The notes under the pieces: generated by a model
What the model was told of the DNA's origin: nothing
The model's database searches: none
Seen by the model: the letters and a program-made list of their open reading frames with translations, nothing else
Made by a program: the position numbers and the translations under genes
Source: Campylobacterota bacterium
Lineage (GTDB): Bacteria; Campylobacterota; Campylobacteria; Campylobacterales; Sulfurovaceae
Assembly: GCA_013607775.1 (NCBI GenBank)
Contig: VCAW01000033.1
Span: 1 to 35,202, forward strand
Direction: 5' to 3'
DNA length: 35,202 nucleotides
In this document: positions 25,119 to 34,727 of the stretch, in pieces
Position numbering within the stretch: position 1 is the stretch's first letter
How the letters are laid out: each line of letters starts with the position of its first letter

Positions 25119-25612
25119 TAGTTCTCCTCCAGAGTGTTAGCAATGGTAATTTTTTCAAAACCATCATAGTTTTGACGCAAAGCATCGTAGATAACCACTC
25201 CCACTGAAACACCAAGGTTAAGACTTCTCCCCTTGCCACCCATAGGAATGGTAATACACTGCTCAGGATGTGCCAAAAGTACTTTTTCATCTATGCCTCT
25301 GGTCTCTGCACCAAAGAGAATATGGTCACCTTTTTTAAAAGGTGCGTTAAAGTAAAGGTTATCTGTTTTAGTTGTACCCATATAAGAGTTTTTTGTAATA
25401 GGATGTGCCTCTAAATACGCGTCAAAACTCTCCCACACTACTAAGTCCAAGTGTTTCCAGTAGTCAAGCCCTGCGCGTTTTACAGCTTTATCATCTATAT
25501 CAAAGCCTAGAGGTTTTATGAGGTGTAGTGTTGCACCTAGATTGACACAGAGTCTACCTATGGTACCTGTATTTTGGGGGATTTGGGGTTCGACTAATAC
25601 GATATTGAACAT
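25118..25612 (-). CDS. trmL: tRNA (cytidine(34)-2'-O)-methyltransferase
   Basis: MFNIVLVEPQIPQNTGTIGRLCVNLGATLHLIKPLGF...LFGAETRGI...IPMGGKGRSLNLGVSVGVVIYDALRQ. Confidence 0.93.
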   Translation of the reverse strand: MFNIVLVEPQIPQNTGTIGRLCVNLGATLHLIKPLGFDIDDKAVKRAGLDYWKHLDLVVWESFDAYLEAHPITKNSYMGTTKTDNLYFNAPFKKGDHILFGAETRGIDEKVLLAHPEQCITIPMGGKGRSLNLGVSVGVVIYDALRQNYDGFEKITIANTLEEN

Positions 25613-25674
25613 ATAGGCATCCTTATTTCTACTATTTATACATCATTCTATAATATCCGAATTATGCATATTGA

Positions 25675-25773
25675 GGCGTTGTTTCTCTCGTCATTTTTTT
25701 TAGAAAAAAACGAAGCAAAAAAAGCGTCTCTCCTCTCGAATCGCTTCGCTTTCAAGGTCGTTCGGAGAGACAG
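25675..25773. repeat. structured interspersed element, copy B
   Basis: GGCGTTGTTT...AGCAAAA...GTCTCTCC..CTCGAA..CAAGGTCGTTCGGAGAGACAG. Confidence 0.7.
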
Positions 25774-25775
25774 GG

Positions 25776-25814
25776 CACGGAAGCGTGATTTAATGGAGAC
25801 ACGCTTCGCGTGCT
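25776..25814. other. long hairpin GCACGGAAGCGTG...CACGCTTCGCGTGC
   Basis: About 13-bp stem with one bulge, adjacent to the purU stop. Confidence 0.5.
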
Positions 25815-25815
25815 A

Positions 25816-26652
25816 TTAAAATATAACGGTCTTATTCCCATTCACAAAGACTCTGTCGTTGAGTACAAGTGCTAAGGCACGGGAAAGCACTATCTTCTCA
25901 CCATCACGTCCTGCACGTTGCATATCTTGCCAACTGAGTCTATGTGTCACAGGAATGACATCTTGCGCGATAATCGGCCCTTCGTCAAGGTCATCAGTTA
26001 CATAGTGTGCCGTAGCACCTATAATCTTCACCCCTCTCTCAAAAGCTTGTTTATAAGGATTTGCTCCTATAAATGCAGGGAGGAAAGAGTGGTGAATGTT
26101 GATGATTTTATGTGCATAAGCTTTAACAAAAGTAGAAGTCAAAATACGCATATATTTGGCAAGAACAATGTAGTCAAATTCATATTTGTCTATTTGAGTC
26201 ATCACTTTTTCTTCATGTGCTTCTCGACTAAGGTTATCTGCTGAAATATAAATAAAAGGGATATCAAAACGCTCTACAAGTTCTTTAAGTGTTTCACGGT
26301 TACCTATAACACACTGTATCTGGGCACCCAGTTCACCATCTGCATGACGTACAAGTATGTCACCTAAAGCATGAGACTCTTTGGTTACCATGAGGATGAT
26401 TTTTTTATCTTTTGGTTCGATGACTCTTATATGTGCATCTGCAGGTACAACCGTACGTAGTTCATCTTCAAGCTCTTGTATATCAAAGAGCCCTGTGACA
26501 ATCGTACGCATGAAAAAACGACCATGTTCTTTATCTACAAATTCACGGTTGTTGTCTATGTTTAATCCTCTGTCATAAAAGACTTTAGAAATTTTATAGA
26601 CCAGCCCCTTTGCATCTTCACAGTCTATGAGTACTCTTGCACGTTTTTCCAT
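25816..26652 (-). CDS. purU: formyltetrahydrofolate deformylase
   Basis: ACT-like N-terminus plus IINIHHSFLPAFIGANPYKQAFERGVKIIGATAHYVTDDLDEGPII. Confidence 0.93.
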   Translation of the reverse strand: MEKRARVLIDCEDAKGLVYKISKVFYDRGLNIDNNREFVDKEHGRFFMRTIVTGLFDIQELEDELRTVVPADAHIRVIEPKDKKIILMVTKESHALGDILVRHADGELGAQIQCVIGNRETLKELVERFDIPFIYISADNLSREAHEEKVMTQIDKYEFDYIVLAKYMRILTSTFVKAYAHKIINIHHSFLPAFIGANPYKQAFERGVKIIGATAHYVTDDLDEGPIIAQDVIPVTHRLSWQDMQRAGRDGEKIVLSRALALVLNDRVFVNGNKTVIF

Positions 26653-26670
26653 ACTTTACCTCTCTATGCA

Positions 26671-26691
26671 GGGTGGGTTTTCTAACCCACC
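26671..26691. repeat. REP-like hairpin: GGGTGGGTT TTCT AACCCACC
   Basis: 8-bp stem; exact inverse of the 26728 copy over 21 nt. Confidence 0.8.
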
Positions 26692-26727
26692 GTAAACATG
26701 GTTCAATATCAATCATAAATGATTGTT

Positions 26728-26751
26728 GGTGGGTTAGAAAACCCACCCTAC
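26728..26751. repeat. REP-like hairpin: GGTGGGTT AGAA AACCCACC CTAC
   Basis: 8-bp stem, CTAC foot; inverted partner of the 26671 copy. Confidence 0.82.
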
Positions 26752-26754
26752 AAT

Positions 26755-27822
26755 TTATCTACTAGCGTAGTCCGCGACAATATCACCCATCTCTGAACAT
26801 GTCATAATCTCTTTGGCATCATAGTCACCAAGGTCACCAGTACGGTATCCTTCGCTTAATGCTTTTTTGATAGCATCATCTATCTTGTCTGCTGCTGCAT
26901 CTTCGCCTAATGCATAACGCAACATCATAGATGCAGATGAAATAGTCGCTAACGGGTTAGCTATCCCTTGTCCTGCAATATCAGGTGCTGAACCGTGAAT
27001 AGGTTCAAATAGTCCTACACCTTTACCCGTACTAGCACTTGGAAGAAGCCCAATAGAACCAGAAAGCATTGATGCTGCATCAGACAAGATATCTCCAAAG
27101 ATATTTCCTGTCAAGATGACATCAAACTGTTTAGGATCACGAATCAGTTGCATCGCAGCATTGTCTACATACATATGTGTAAGTTCAACTTCTGGGTAAT
27201 CTTTAGCTACTTCTTCTACGATTTCTCTCCAAAACTGGCTTACTTCAAGTACGTTTGCTTTATCGACAGAACAGATACGTTTATCACGTTTCATAGCAAT
27301 ATCAAATGCCACTACAGCAATACGCACTACCTCTTCACGTGTATAGATCATGGTATTATATGACTTATTGGCATCATATTCACGTGGCTGACCAAAGTAG
27401 ATACCACCTGTAAGTTCACGTACAACCATAATATCCACACCTTGAATCACTTCAGGCTTCAAACTTGAGGCATTCACCAACTCATCATAAACCATAGCTG
27501 GTCTAAGGTTTGCAAATGTTCCCATCTCTTTACGTAGTCCAAGAAGTCCTGACTCTGGGCGTAGATGTCTTTCTAGATTATCCCATTTTGGGCCACCTAT
27601 AGCACCAAAAAGTACTGCATCACATTTTTTCACACCTTGAATTGTCTCATCTGGAAGCGGCACACCAGTTTCATCGATGGCAGCACCACCAAGTAACATC
27701 TCTTCATACTTAAGGTTAAACCCTTGCGTTACAGAAACTGCATCAAGTACTTTTATCGCCTCATCAATGATCTCAGGACCAATCCCATCACCTTTAATAA
27801 CGCCTATTTTATAACTTTTCAT
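26755..27822 (-). CDS. leuB: 3-isopropylmalate dehydrogenase
   Basis: [25 protein letters not shown]...[32 protein letters not shown]...[26 protein letters not shown]. Confidence 0.96.
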   Translation of the reverse strand: MKSYKIGVIKGDGIGPEIIDEAIKVLDAVSVTQGFNLKYEEMLLGGAAIDETGVPLPDETIQGVKKCDAVLFGAIGGPKWDNLERHLRPESGLLGLRKEMGTFANLRPAMVYDELVNASSLKPEVIQGVDIMVVRELTGGIYFGQPREYDANKSYNTMIYTREEVVRIAVVAFDIAMKRDKRICSVDKANVLEVSQFWREIVEEVAKDYPEVELTHMYVDNAAMQLIRDPKQFDVILTGNIFGDILSDAASMLSGSIGLLPSASTGKGVGLFEPIHGSAPDIAGQGIANPLATISSASMMLRYALGEDAAADKIDDAIKKALSEGYRTGDLGDYDAKEIMTCSEMGDIVADYASR

Positions 27823-27837
27823 ACTTTTATGCCTTTT

Positions 27838-28332
27838 CTATTTTTCTTTGTTTGCTATCTCTTGTTTTGCGAACTCAATAAGCCCACCTGCATCTACCAA
27901 CTCTTGCATAAACTCTGGGATAGGTGTAAATTTGTAGGTTTTTGCCTGAGAAACATTGATAATTTCTCCTGCATCCATATCTACTCTTACAGTATCACCT
28001 TCTTCTATCTCTGCAGCTTCTGGAAGTTCAAAAATAGGAAGCCCCATATTAAATGCATTTCTATAAAAAATACGTGCAAATGTAGGTGCAATAACAGAGG
28101 CTACCCCTGCTTCTTTAAGTGCAATAGGTGCATGTTCACGACTTGAACCACATCCAAAGTTCTCACCCGCAACGATAATGTCACCTGGGTTCATTTTTGA
28201 AACAAATGCAGGATCTGCATCTTCCATCACATATTTTGCTAACTCTGACGCATCAGAAGTATTGAGATATCTTGCTGCGATGATGAGATCTGTATCGATG
28301 TTATCACCAAATTTCCAAACTTTACCTTGCAA
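27838..28332 (-). CDS. leuD: 3-isopropylmalate dehydratase small subunit
   Basis: GDNIDTDLIIAARYLNTSD...GENFGCGSSREHAPIALKEAG; TTG start with GAAGGA RBS rather than track start 28446. Confidence 0.93.
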   Translation of the reverse strand: MQGKVWKFGDNIDTDLIIAARYLNTSDASELAKYVMEDADPAFVSKMNPGDIIVAGENFGCGSSREHAPIALKEAGVASVIAPTFARIFYRNAFNMGLPIFELPEAAEIEEGDTVRVDMDAGEIINVSQAKTYKFTPIPEFMQELVDAGGLIEFAKQEIANKEK

Positions 28333-28377
28333 ATTTTGTCCTTCGTACAGGGTATCTAACCCCTTAAAATTTTCGCG

Positions 28378-28383
28378 ATTATA
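28378..28383 (-). promoter_or_regulatory. -10 box (TATAAT) upstream of leuD
   Basis: Minus strand reads AGCTATAATCGCGAA. Confidence 0.5.
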
Positions 28384-28436
28384 GCTGAAAAAATAAAATT
28401 TATCAAATTTAGGGCTAAAAATGAATGAAATTTCGG

Positions 28437-28442
28437 TATAAT
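28437..28442 (+). promoter_or_regulatory. -10 box (TATAAT) upstream of rpoD
   Basis: AAATTTCGGTATAATCC about 50 nt upstream of the rpoD ATG. Confidence 0.5.
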
Positions 28443-28491
28443 CCATCTTAATTATTTCTGAGGTTTCCCCCTCACATTTTCAAGGACACAA

Positions 28492-30342
28492 ATGGCAGCA
28501 AAAGATAGCATGAAGAACATAGAAGCACTCTTTACATCTAAGAAAAAAGGCGATGTGGTTACACTCGAAAACATTGCTAAAGAATTCACCAAACAACCCA
28601 CTGCTGCACAAGCTAAGAAAATACACAAATTTGCAACAGATTCTAAGACAGAGATTATATCTGCATCAGAGTATGCAAAATTTTTAACAGACAAAGAAAA
28701 GAAAAAACGCGCTGATGCAAGAAAACGTCTTGCTGAAAGTGGAGAAGATGAATTTGATCTCAATAAAGAGAAAGAAATTCTTGAATGGAGCCGTTCTGAT
28801 TCACCTGTACGTATATACTTGCGTGAGATGGGTAAAATCCCACTTCTAACAAAAGAAGAAGAGGTTGAACTTTCTCAAACGATTGAAGAAGGTGAGGACA
28901 TTATTATCGATGCTATCTGTTCAGTGCCTTACCTTATCGGATATATTATCAACTATAAAGAGCCTTTACTTAACCGTGAAAGACGTGTTAAAGAACTTTT
29001 TAAATCTTTTGAAGATGAAAAAGCATCTGCAGATGATGACGGTTCTGAAGAAACTGCTGAAGAGAAAGAAGAGAAAAAAGCACCTAAAGATGATAAACGT
29101 GTCAAACAGGTTGTAGATAGTTTTAAAGCACTTGAAAAAGCCAAAAAAGACTGGATGAAAGCACGTGAAGATTTAGATGCATTTTTAGAAACAGAAACTG
29201 ACCCTGTAGCTATCTTACATGAGCGTCTTAAAATTGCATTTAAAAAAGAGTTACTTAAAAAGGCGCTTTTAAATCTTGGACCAACATCAAAACTCATCAA
29301 TGAACTTGTAAAAGCGATGGAAACTGCTCTCACTTCTGATGACAGTTTTGACAGAGAGTTAAAAAGACTTGAGTACAAACTCCCACTCTTCAACGATACA
29401 CTCAAAGAAAACCACCATAAGCTACTTGACAACATCATCAATATGGACAAAGATGACATCATCGATGCTGTGCCAGAAACAACAATGGTTTCTACCTATG
29501 TTGAGATTAAGAAACTTTTCGAAACAAGAGAAGCATCTAAAGGTGGTTTTGATCTTAGCGAAGAGAAGTTACAAGATATTCTAGGTCAAATCCGTCAGGG
29601 TAAAGCCAAATCAGAAGTAGCTAAAACACGTATGGCAAAGTCTAACCTTAGACTTGTTGTGAGTATTGCAAAGCGTTACACCAACCGTGGTCTTCCATTC
29701 CTTGACCTTATTCAAGAGGGTAACATCGGGCTTATGAAAGCGGTTGATAAATTTGAGTATGAAAAAGGATACAAGTTCTCTACCTACGCAACATGGTGGA
29801 TACGTCAGGCCATCTCTCGTGCCATTGCTGACCAGGCAAGAACGATTCGTATCCCAATTCACATGATTGAGACCATTAACCGTATCAATAAAATTATCAG
29901 AAAACACCTCCAAGAGACAGGGAAAGAGCCAGATTTAGATACTATTGCAGAAGAAGTAGGACTTTCAGTTGATAAAGTGAAGAACGTTATCAAGATTACT
30001 AAAGAACCTGTATCATTAGAGACACCAGTAGGTGATGAAGATGATGGTAGATTTGGTGACTTCATCGAAGACAAGACTACACTTAGTCCAACAGATGTAG
30101 TACTCAAAGATGACCTTAACAACCAGATAGACGAAGTCCTTGACCAACTCAACGAAAGAGAAAAAGCTGTCATACGTATGCGTTTTGGTCTGCTTGAAGA
30201 CGAAAGTGACAGAACATTAGAAGAGATTGGTAAAGAGCTTTCTGTGACTCGTGAGAGAGTAAGACAGATAGAATCTTCAGCTATTAAAAAACTTAAACAC
30301 CCTAAAGTTGGTAGAAAACTTAAGAATTATATAGAGGAATAG
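28492..30342 (+). CDS. rpoD: RNA polymerase sigma factor RpoD
   Basis: [25 protein letters not shown]...[55 protein letters not shown]...[22 protein letters not shown]. Confidence 0.97.
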   Translation: MAAKDSMKNIEALFTSKKKGDVVTLENIAKEFTKQPTAAQAKKIHKFATDSKTEIISASEYAKFLTDKEKKKRADARKRLAESGEDEFDLNKEKEILEWSRSDSPVRIYLREMGKIPLLTKEEEVELSQTIEEGEDIIIDAICSVPYLIGYIINYKEPLLNRERRVKELFKSFEDEKASADDDGSEETAEEKEEKKAPKDDKRVKQVVDSFKALEKAKKDWMKAREDLDAFLETETDPVAILHERLKIAFKKELLKKALLNLGPTSKLINELVKAMETALTSDDSFDRELKRLEYKLPLFNDTLKENHHKLLDNIINMDKDDIIDAVPETTMVSTYVEIKKLFETREASKGGFDLSEEKLQDILGQIRQGKAKSEVAKTRMAKSNLRLVVSIAKRYTNRGLPFLDLIQEGNIGLMKAVDKFEYEKGYKFSTYATWWIRQAISRAIADQARTIRIPIHMIETINRINKIIRKHLQETGKEPDLDTIAEEVGLSVDKVKNVIKITKEPVSLETPVGDEDDGRFGDFIEDKTTLSPTDVVLKDDLNNQIDEVLDQLNEREKAVIRMRFGLLEDESDRTLEEIGKELSVTRERVRQIESSAIKKLKHPKVGRKLKNYIEE

Positions 30343-30345
30343 ACT

Positions 30346-31095
30346 TTGTCTTCTCCTCACTTTTTTGTCCTCATCATAGGCACAGAAATCCTCAACCGTC
30401 GTCGTGAAGATGCACACTTTGACTTTGTCACCAAAGCATTAGCTGACAAAGGTCACAAACTTACAGGTTCTTTCATCATAGAAGATGATCCTGCGCTTAT
30501 TATTCAGACTATTAAATTTATAGCCTCTCAACCTAACCCTGTACTTTTGAGCTTTGGGGGCATTGGTTCAACACCTGATGACCATACACGTAAATGTGCA
30601 GCTATTGCTCTACGTGGTGGAGATTTTGTAGTGCATGAAGAAGCCAAACGTATTATAGAGGAGAAGTTGGGAGAGGCTGCCTACCCTCACCCTATTAAGA
30701 TGGCAGAGCTTCCAAAAGGTGCGGCACTTTTAGATAACCCTGTGAACAAAATGCCTGCCTTTTCTTTAGATGAGCGTTACTTCTTTATGCCAGGTTTTCC
30801 TGAGATGAGCCACCCTATGGTGACAGAGATACTGGAAAAACTCATCCCACATAAAAAAGAGACCTATAGATATATACTCACGGCACTCTGCAAAGAAAAC
30901 ATTTTTATAGAAGTGATGGAAAATATGCCAAAAGGTGTGTAGTTCTCCTCTTTACCAAAATTGCTTGACGAGGGATGGTCAGTGAGTATCTCTGTAGCAA
31001 GTGATGATGAGACTTTGGCAAGAAAAGCATTTTCTATGTACGTCGATGTACTTAAAAAAGAAAATATCTCCTACACACTTGAAGACAAAGCCTAA
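30346..31095 (+). pseudogene. CinA/MoaB-like molybdopterin-binding domain protein with in-frame TAG at 30940-30942
   Basis: VLIIGTEILNRRREDAHFDFVTKALADKGH...SFGGIGSTPDDHT; same frame resumes after TAG with FSSLPKLLDEGWSVSISVASDDETLARKAFSMYVDVLKKENISYTLEDKA*. Confidence 0.8.
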
Positions 31096-31097
31096 CC

Positions 31098-32292
31098 TTG
31101 ACCTACCTAGACACACTCAAACACCCCATCATTAGACGGCTTTCTCTTATACAGTTTATCTCTTACTTTGGAACATGGTTTTCTCAAGTAGCTATATTTT
31201 CTATGTTGGTTGCCCATGGTGCTGATGAACTTACCATCGCATTTACCGCAGCCATGTCTATGCTTCCTGCTGTAGTCCTTGCTCTTATTATAGGACTTGT
31301 GGTTGACCGTATAGCGTTTAAAAAGCTTATGTCTGTGCTGTTGATAGTAGAAATTTCTATGACACTAGGGTTTATCTTTATAGACTCTCTATCCTATGTT
31401 TGGATACTGATGATACTCATCTTTATACGCTCTTCCGCAGCTTCTATGCTCTTTTCAGCCGAGATGGCTCTCTTTCCCAAGCTCGTCTCTGGGGATATGC
31501 TCAAAAACACCAACGAAATACACTCTGTTATCTGGTCTGTCTGTTATGCTTTGGGTATGGCAGTAGGTGGTGTGGTCACTTATTATATAGGGTTTGACCT
31601 TGCCTTTAGCATTGACGCCATACTCTACACTGTCGCCGTGCTTTTACTGATAGGATTGCATATCTCCATAGAGACCATTACCCATACAGAATCAAACTTT
31701 GAGATGCTTAAAATCTGGTTTTGCCTATATCATCTCACAAAAAAAGATACTCCATCTCATCCTCCTGCATGCATCTATAGGACTCACCTCTTTTGATGCA
31801 CTCATTACCCTACTTGCAGACTTCCAGTATAAAGAGCTCATCGCTGTGCCCCTAGCCATCGGATGGATGAATGCTACAAGAGCCTTGGGACTGATGATTG
31901 GCCCATTTTTTATCTCTAAAATTATCTCTAAACACAATTTGCACTACTTTTTCATACTCCAAGGTCTTGCCATCATACTCTGGAGCTTTTTAGAGTACAA
32001 TTTTTACTTTGCACTTGTAGGGCTGTTTATCACAGGTTTTTTCATCACGACACTCTGGTCATATACCTATCTACTCATACAAGAAGAGACAGAGAGTAAG
32101 TTTATGGGAAGGGTCATCTCTTACAATGATATGATTTTTATGCTCTCCAATGTTGCTACGGCACTCTTTATAGGCTATGCCTCAAAATGGGGTGTGTCCT
32201 TACAAGGTATTACACTTACATTAGGCTTTGGTTTTTTTGTGTATGCGGCATATTATTTTTGGTTTAAGAAGTCCTATTTAGATGTCCACTAA
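31098..32292 (+). pseudogene. MFS transporter, one-base frameshift at AAAA 31710-31713
   Basis: Frame 0 ...TITHTESNFEMLK joins frame 1 SGFAYIISQKKILHLILLHASIGLTSFDALITLL...; multiple TM segments. Confidence 0.75.
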
Positions 32293-32890
32293 TCCACGTT
32301 CCATCTGCTACCACTGTTACAGACCCAAGACATCATGTATGTGTGCATACATCACACCCATAGAAACCAACACACGCTTTGTCATACTCATGCACCCAAA
32401 AGAGTTTAGAAAGACCAATAACGGCACAGGACACTTTACCAACCTCTCTTTAAAGAATTGTGAACTTCATGTAGGTATAAACTTTACAAACAATGATGCA
32501 ATCAATGCAATATTGGAAGATAAAAATAATAATTGTTTTGTACTCTACCCTTCTAAAAACAGCATCAATTTAAATGAAGAGAAGATAAGCGAAGATAAAA
32601 AGCAAACCGTACTATTTCTTATAGACTCAACATGGCCATGTTCGCGTGCCATGCTTAAAGAGAGTCAAAACATAGATACTTTGCCAAAAGTAAGTTTTAC
32701 ACATACAAAGAGTTCAGCCTTTACCTTTAAAGAGCAGCCACAAGAGTATTGTCTCAGTACGATGGAGAGTACACTCTGTGTCCTCGAATTACTGAATCAG
32801 CATCATATAGAACATATCTCACAAAGTATACTCAAAGACTTTTTAAAACCATTTCATAAAATGGTTGCATATCAACTTTCATACACCTAA
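32282..32890 (+). CDS. DTW domain protein (tRNA-uridine aminocarboxypropyltransferase family)
   Basis: CYHCYRPKTSCMCAYITPIETNTRFVILMHPKEFRKTNNGT...LIDSTWPCSRAML. Confidence 0.85.
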   Translation: MSTNPRSICYHCYRPKTSCMCAYITPIETNTRFVILMHPKEFRKTNNGTGHFTNLSLKNCELHVGINFTNNDAINAILEDKNNNCFVLYPSKNSINLNEEKISEDKKQTVLFLIDSTWPCSRAMLKESQNIDTLPKVSFTHTKSSAFTFKEQPQEYCLSTMESTLCVLELLNQHHIEHISQSILKDFLKPFHKMVAYQLSYT

Positions 32891-32894
32891 ACCT

Positions 32895-33575
32895 TTAGTA
32901 AATCGTCTGATAGACCTTCTGAGCCAACTGTCTGGCACCTTCTTTATTTGGATGCACTTTATCTGGAAAGAGCGATCTTTTATTACTTAAGGTACTGTAG
33001 ATATCTATCACTTCAACACCATTGATTGAAGCAATTTGGGTGATTTTAGGGATTATCTCATTCTTAATACGCGTATCAGTAATACCTGCAACTTCACCAT
33101 ACACAGGAGGTGGATAACAGATATACACTCTTGGCTGACTTGCTAGGTTTTTATAGCTTTGTATGAGCTCATTATAGTTACCTATAAATTTACTCTTATG
33201 CTCCCAATTGATTGGTTTGGCATCATTGGTACCCAACATAATAATAACAATATCAGGGTTAAAGTCATGAGACGGAACAAAAGTACTGGTATTCCAATAA
33301 GGCGTTGTACCATTTTTTAATACTGTGGCTGATTTTTTACCAAAATTTCCTACTTCCCAACCTGCTCCAAGCATTGCAGAGAGTTGTGCAGGATAACTCT
33401 CTTGTGAAGGATTTGACAATCCCGTTCCTTCGGTAATACTATCACCTACACAAGATACACGTAATGCACTGGGATTTTCAGAGGTTGTAGGTACATTGGA
33501 CTCTGAGCTAGAATCACCACATCCACTTATCACAAAACCAATAAGCAGAAATAACAAAAGTTTAAACATTTTCAT
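32895..33575 (-). CDS. SGNH/GDSL hydrolase, lipoprotein
   Basis: Lipobox VISGCGDSS; VGDSITEGTG; IIMLGTNDAK; DKVHPNKEG. Confidence 0.88.
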   Translation of the reverse strand: MKMFKLLLFLLIGFVISGCGDSSSESNVPTTSENPSALRVSCVGDSITEGTGLSNPSQESYPAQLSAMLGAGWEVGNFGKKSATVLKNGTTPYWNTSTFVPSHDFNPDIVIIMLGTNDAKPINWEHKSKFIGNYNELIQSYKNLASQPRVYICYPPPVYGEVAGITDTRIKNEIIPKITQIASINGVEVIDIYSTLSNKRSLFPDKVHPNKEGARQLAQKVYQTIY

Positions 33576-33577
33576 AC

Positions 33578-34090
33578 TTAAATCATTTTCTCAATTAAAG
33601 CGATAATCTTTTTTATCTCTTCATCAGAGACTTGACCAAACTTTTTATAAATCAATCGACCTTTTTGATCAAAGATTAAAATATCTGAATTGTCATCAGC
33701 CAAACTCCATTTATCAACTAAGACCTTTTTCTTGTCTTTCACATAGATAGTGTCAGGAAACTTTTTCTGTTTCTTTTTTAATAGTGACTCCAAAACCATA
33801 TTCGGTATCCACGTTGCAGCAAGGTTAATTATGGCTACAGAATTTACTTTTTTTCTATCAAATTTTCTTGCTTTAAGTGCATCAGCCAAAGGATTGTTCA
33901 AATCCCTCTCATCAGGATCTACATAAAAAACAGTGTAGACCTTACCCTTTAACATACTCGAATGCCATGCTGTACCATCAAGCTTTCCACCATTTTCACC
34001 CTCAATAGTCACAGATGGTGCTATCTTTCCTAACTCAACAGCGCTTAGACTTACCAATAAAAAGGATAATCCTATTAAAATTTTCTTCAT
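33578..34090 (-). CDS. YtfJ-family thioredoxin-like periplasmic protein
   Basis: Signal peptide; GKVYTVFYVDPDERDLNNPLADALKARKF; DKWSLADDNSDILIFDQKGRLIY. Confidence 0.75.
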   Translation of the reverse strand: MKKILIGLSFLLVSLSAVELGKIAPSVTIEGENGGKLDGTAWHSSMLKGKVYTVFYVDPDERDLNNPLADALKARKFDRKKVNSVAIINLAATWIPNMVLESLLKKKQKKFPDTIYVKDKKKVLVDKWSLADDNSDILIFDQKGRLIYKKFGQVSDEEIKKIIALIEKMI

Positions 34091-34199
34091 AATCTTCCTC
34101 CATACAAAAATATATTAACCATAGTACCCTAATTTGATGAAGTATTTATACATTTTATGCTACTATTTGCAAAATTTAACCTAGATGGAGAATACCTGT

Positions 34200-34718
34200 A
34201 TGGATATTACTAAAATTGGACATGGGGAAAACCCAGATGCAGTCAAAGCAATCATTGAAGTACCACTAAACTCAATGATTAAATATGAGATAGACAAAGA
34301 TTCAGGTGCGGTAGAAGTTGACAGAGTACTTTACTCTGCAATGCACTACCCAGCAAACTACGGATTTGTAGCAAATACACTATCAGATGATGGTGATCCG
34401 GCAGATATCCTTGTACTTTGTGATTACCCACTTCAAGCAGGTTCTTACATCAAATGTAGACTTGTTGGTGTACTTATGACTGAAGATGAGTCAGGTGGTG
34501 ATGAAAAACTTATCGCTGTACCAACGGAGAAAATAGACCCAACATACGCTAAAATCCAAGATCTTGGTGATGTACCGGAGCATACGCTTAACCGTATCAA
34601 AAACTTTTTTGAAACATACAAAATGCTTGAGCCTAACAAATGGGTAAAAGTTTCAGGCTTCAAAGATAAAGCTGCAGCGACTGCTATCTTAGACAAAGCT
34701 ATCAAAAACTACAAATAA
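34200..34718 (+). CDS. ppa: inorganic pyrophosphatase
   Basis: IKYEIDKDSGAVEVDRVLYSAMHYPANYGFVANTLSDDGDPADILVL; ATG at MDITKIG preferred over 34185. Confidence 0.94.
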   Translation: MDITKIGHGENPDAVKAIIEVPLNSMIKYEIDKDSGAVEVDRVLYSAMHYPANYGFVANTLSDDGDPADILVLCDYPLQAGSYIKCRLVGVLMTEDESGGDEKLIAVPTEKIDPTYAKIQDLGDVPEHTLNRIKNFFETYKMLEPNKWVKVSGFKDKAAATAILDKAIKNYK

Positions 34719-34727
34719 TAAAGGGAG

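Noticed and set aside
27724-28146. 140-aa Cys/Tyr-rich + strand ORF
   Set aside because: Antisense to leuB/leuD; the Cys pattern derives from reverse reading of common codons.
28953-29462. 169-aa antisense ORF to rpoD (also 29611-29913 and 29859-30173)
   Set aside because: Opposite strand of a clear sigma factor; Ser/Leu-rich composition typical of antisense reading; no RBS or family likeness.
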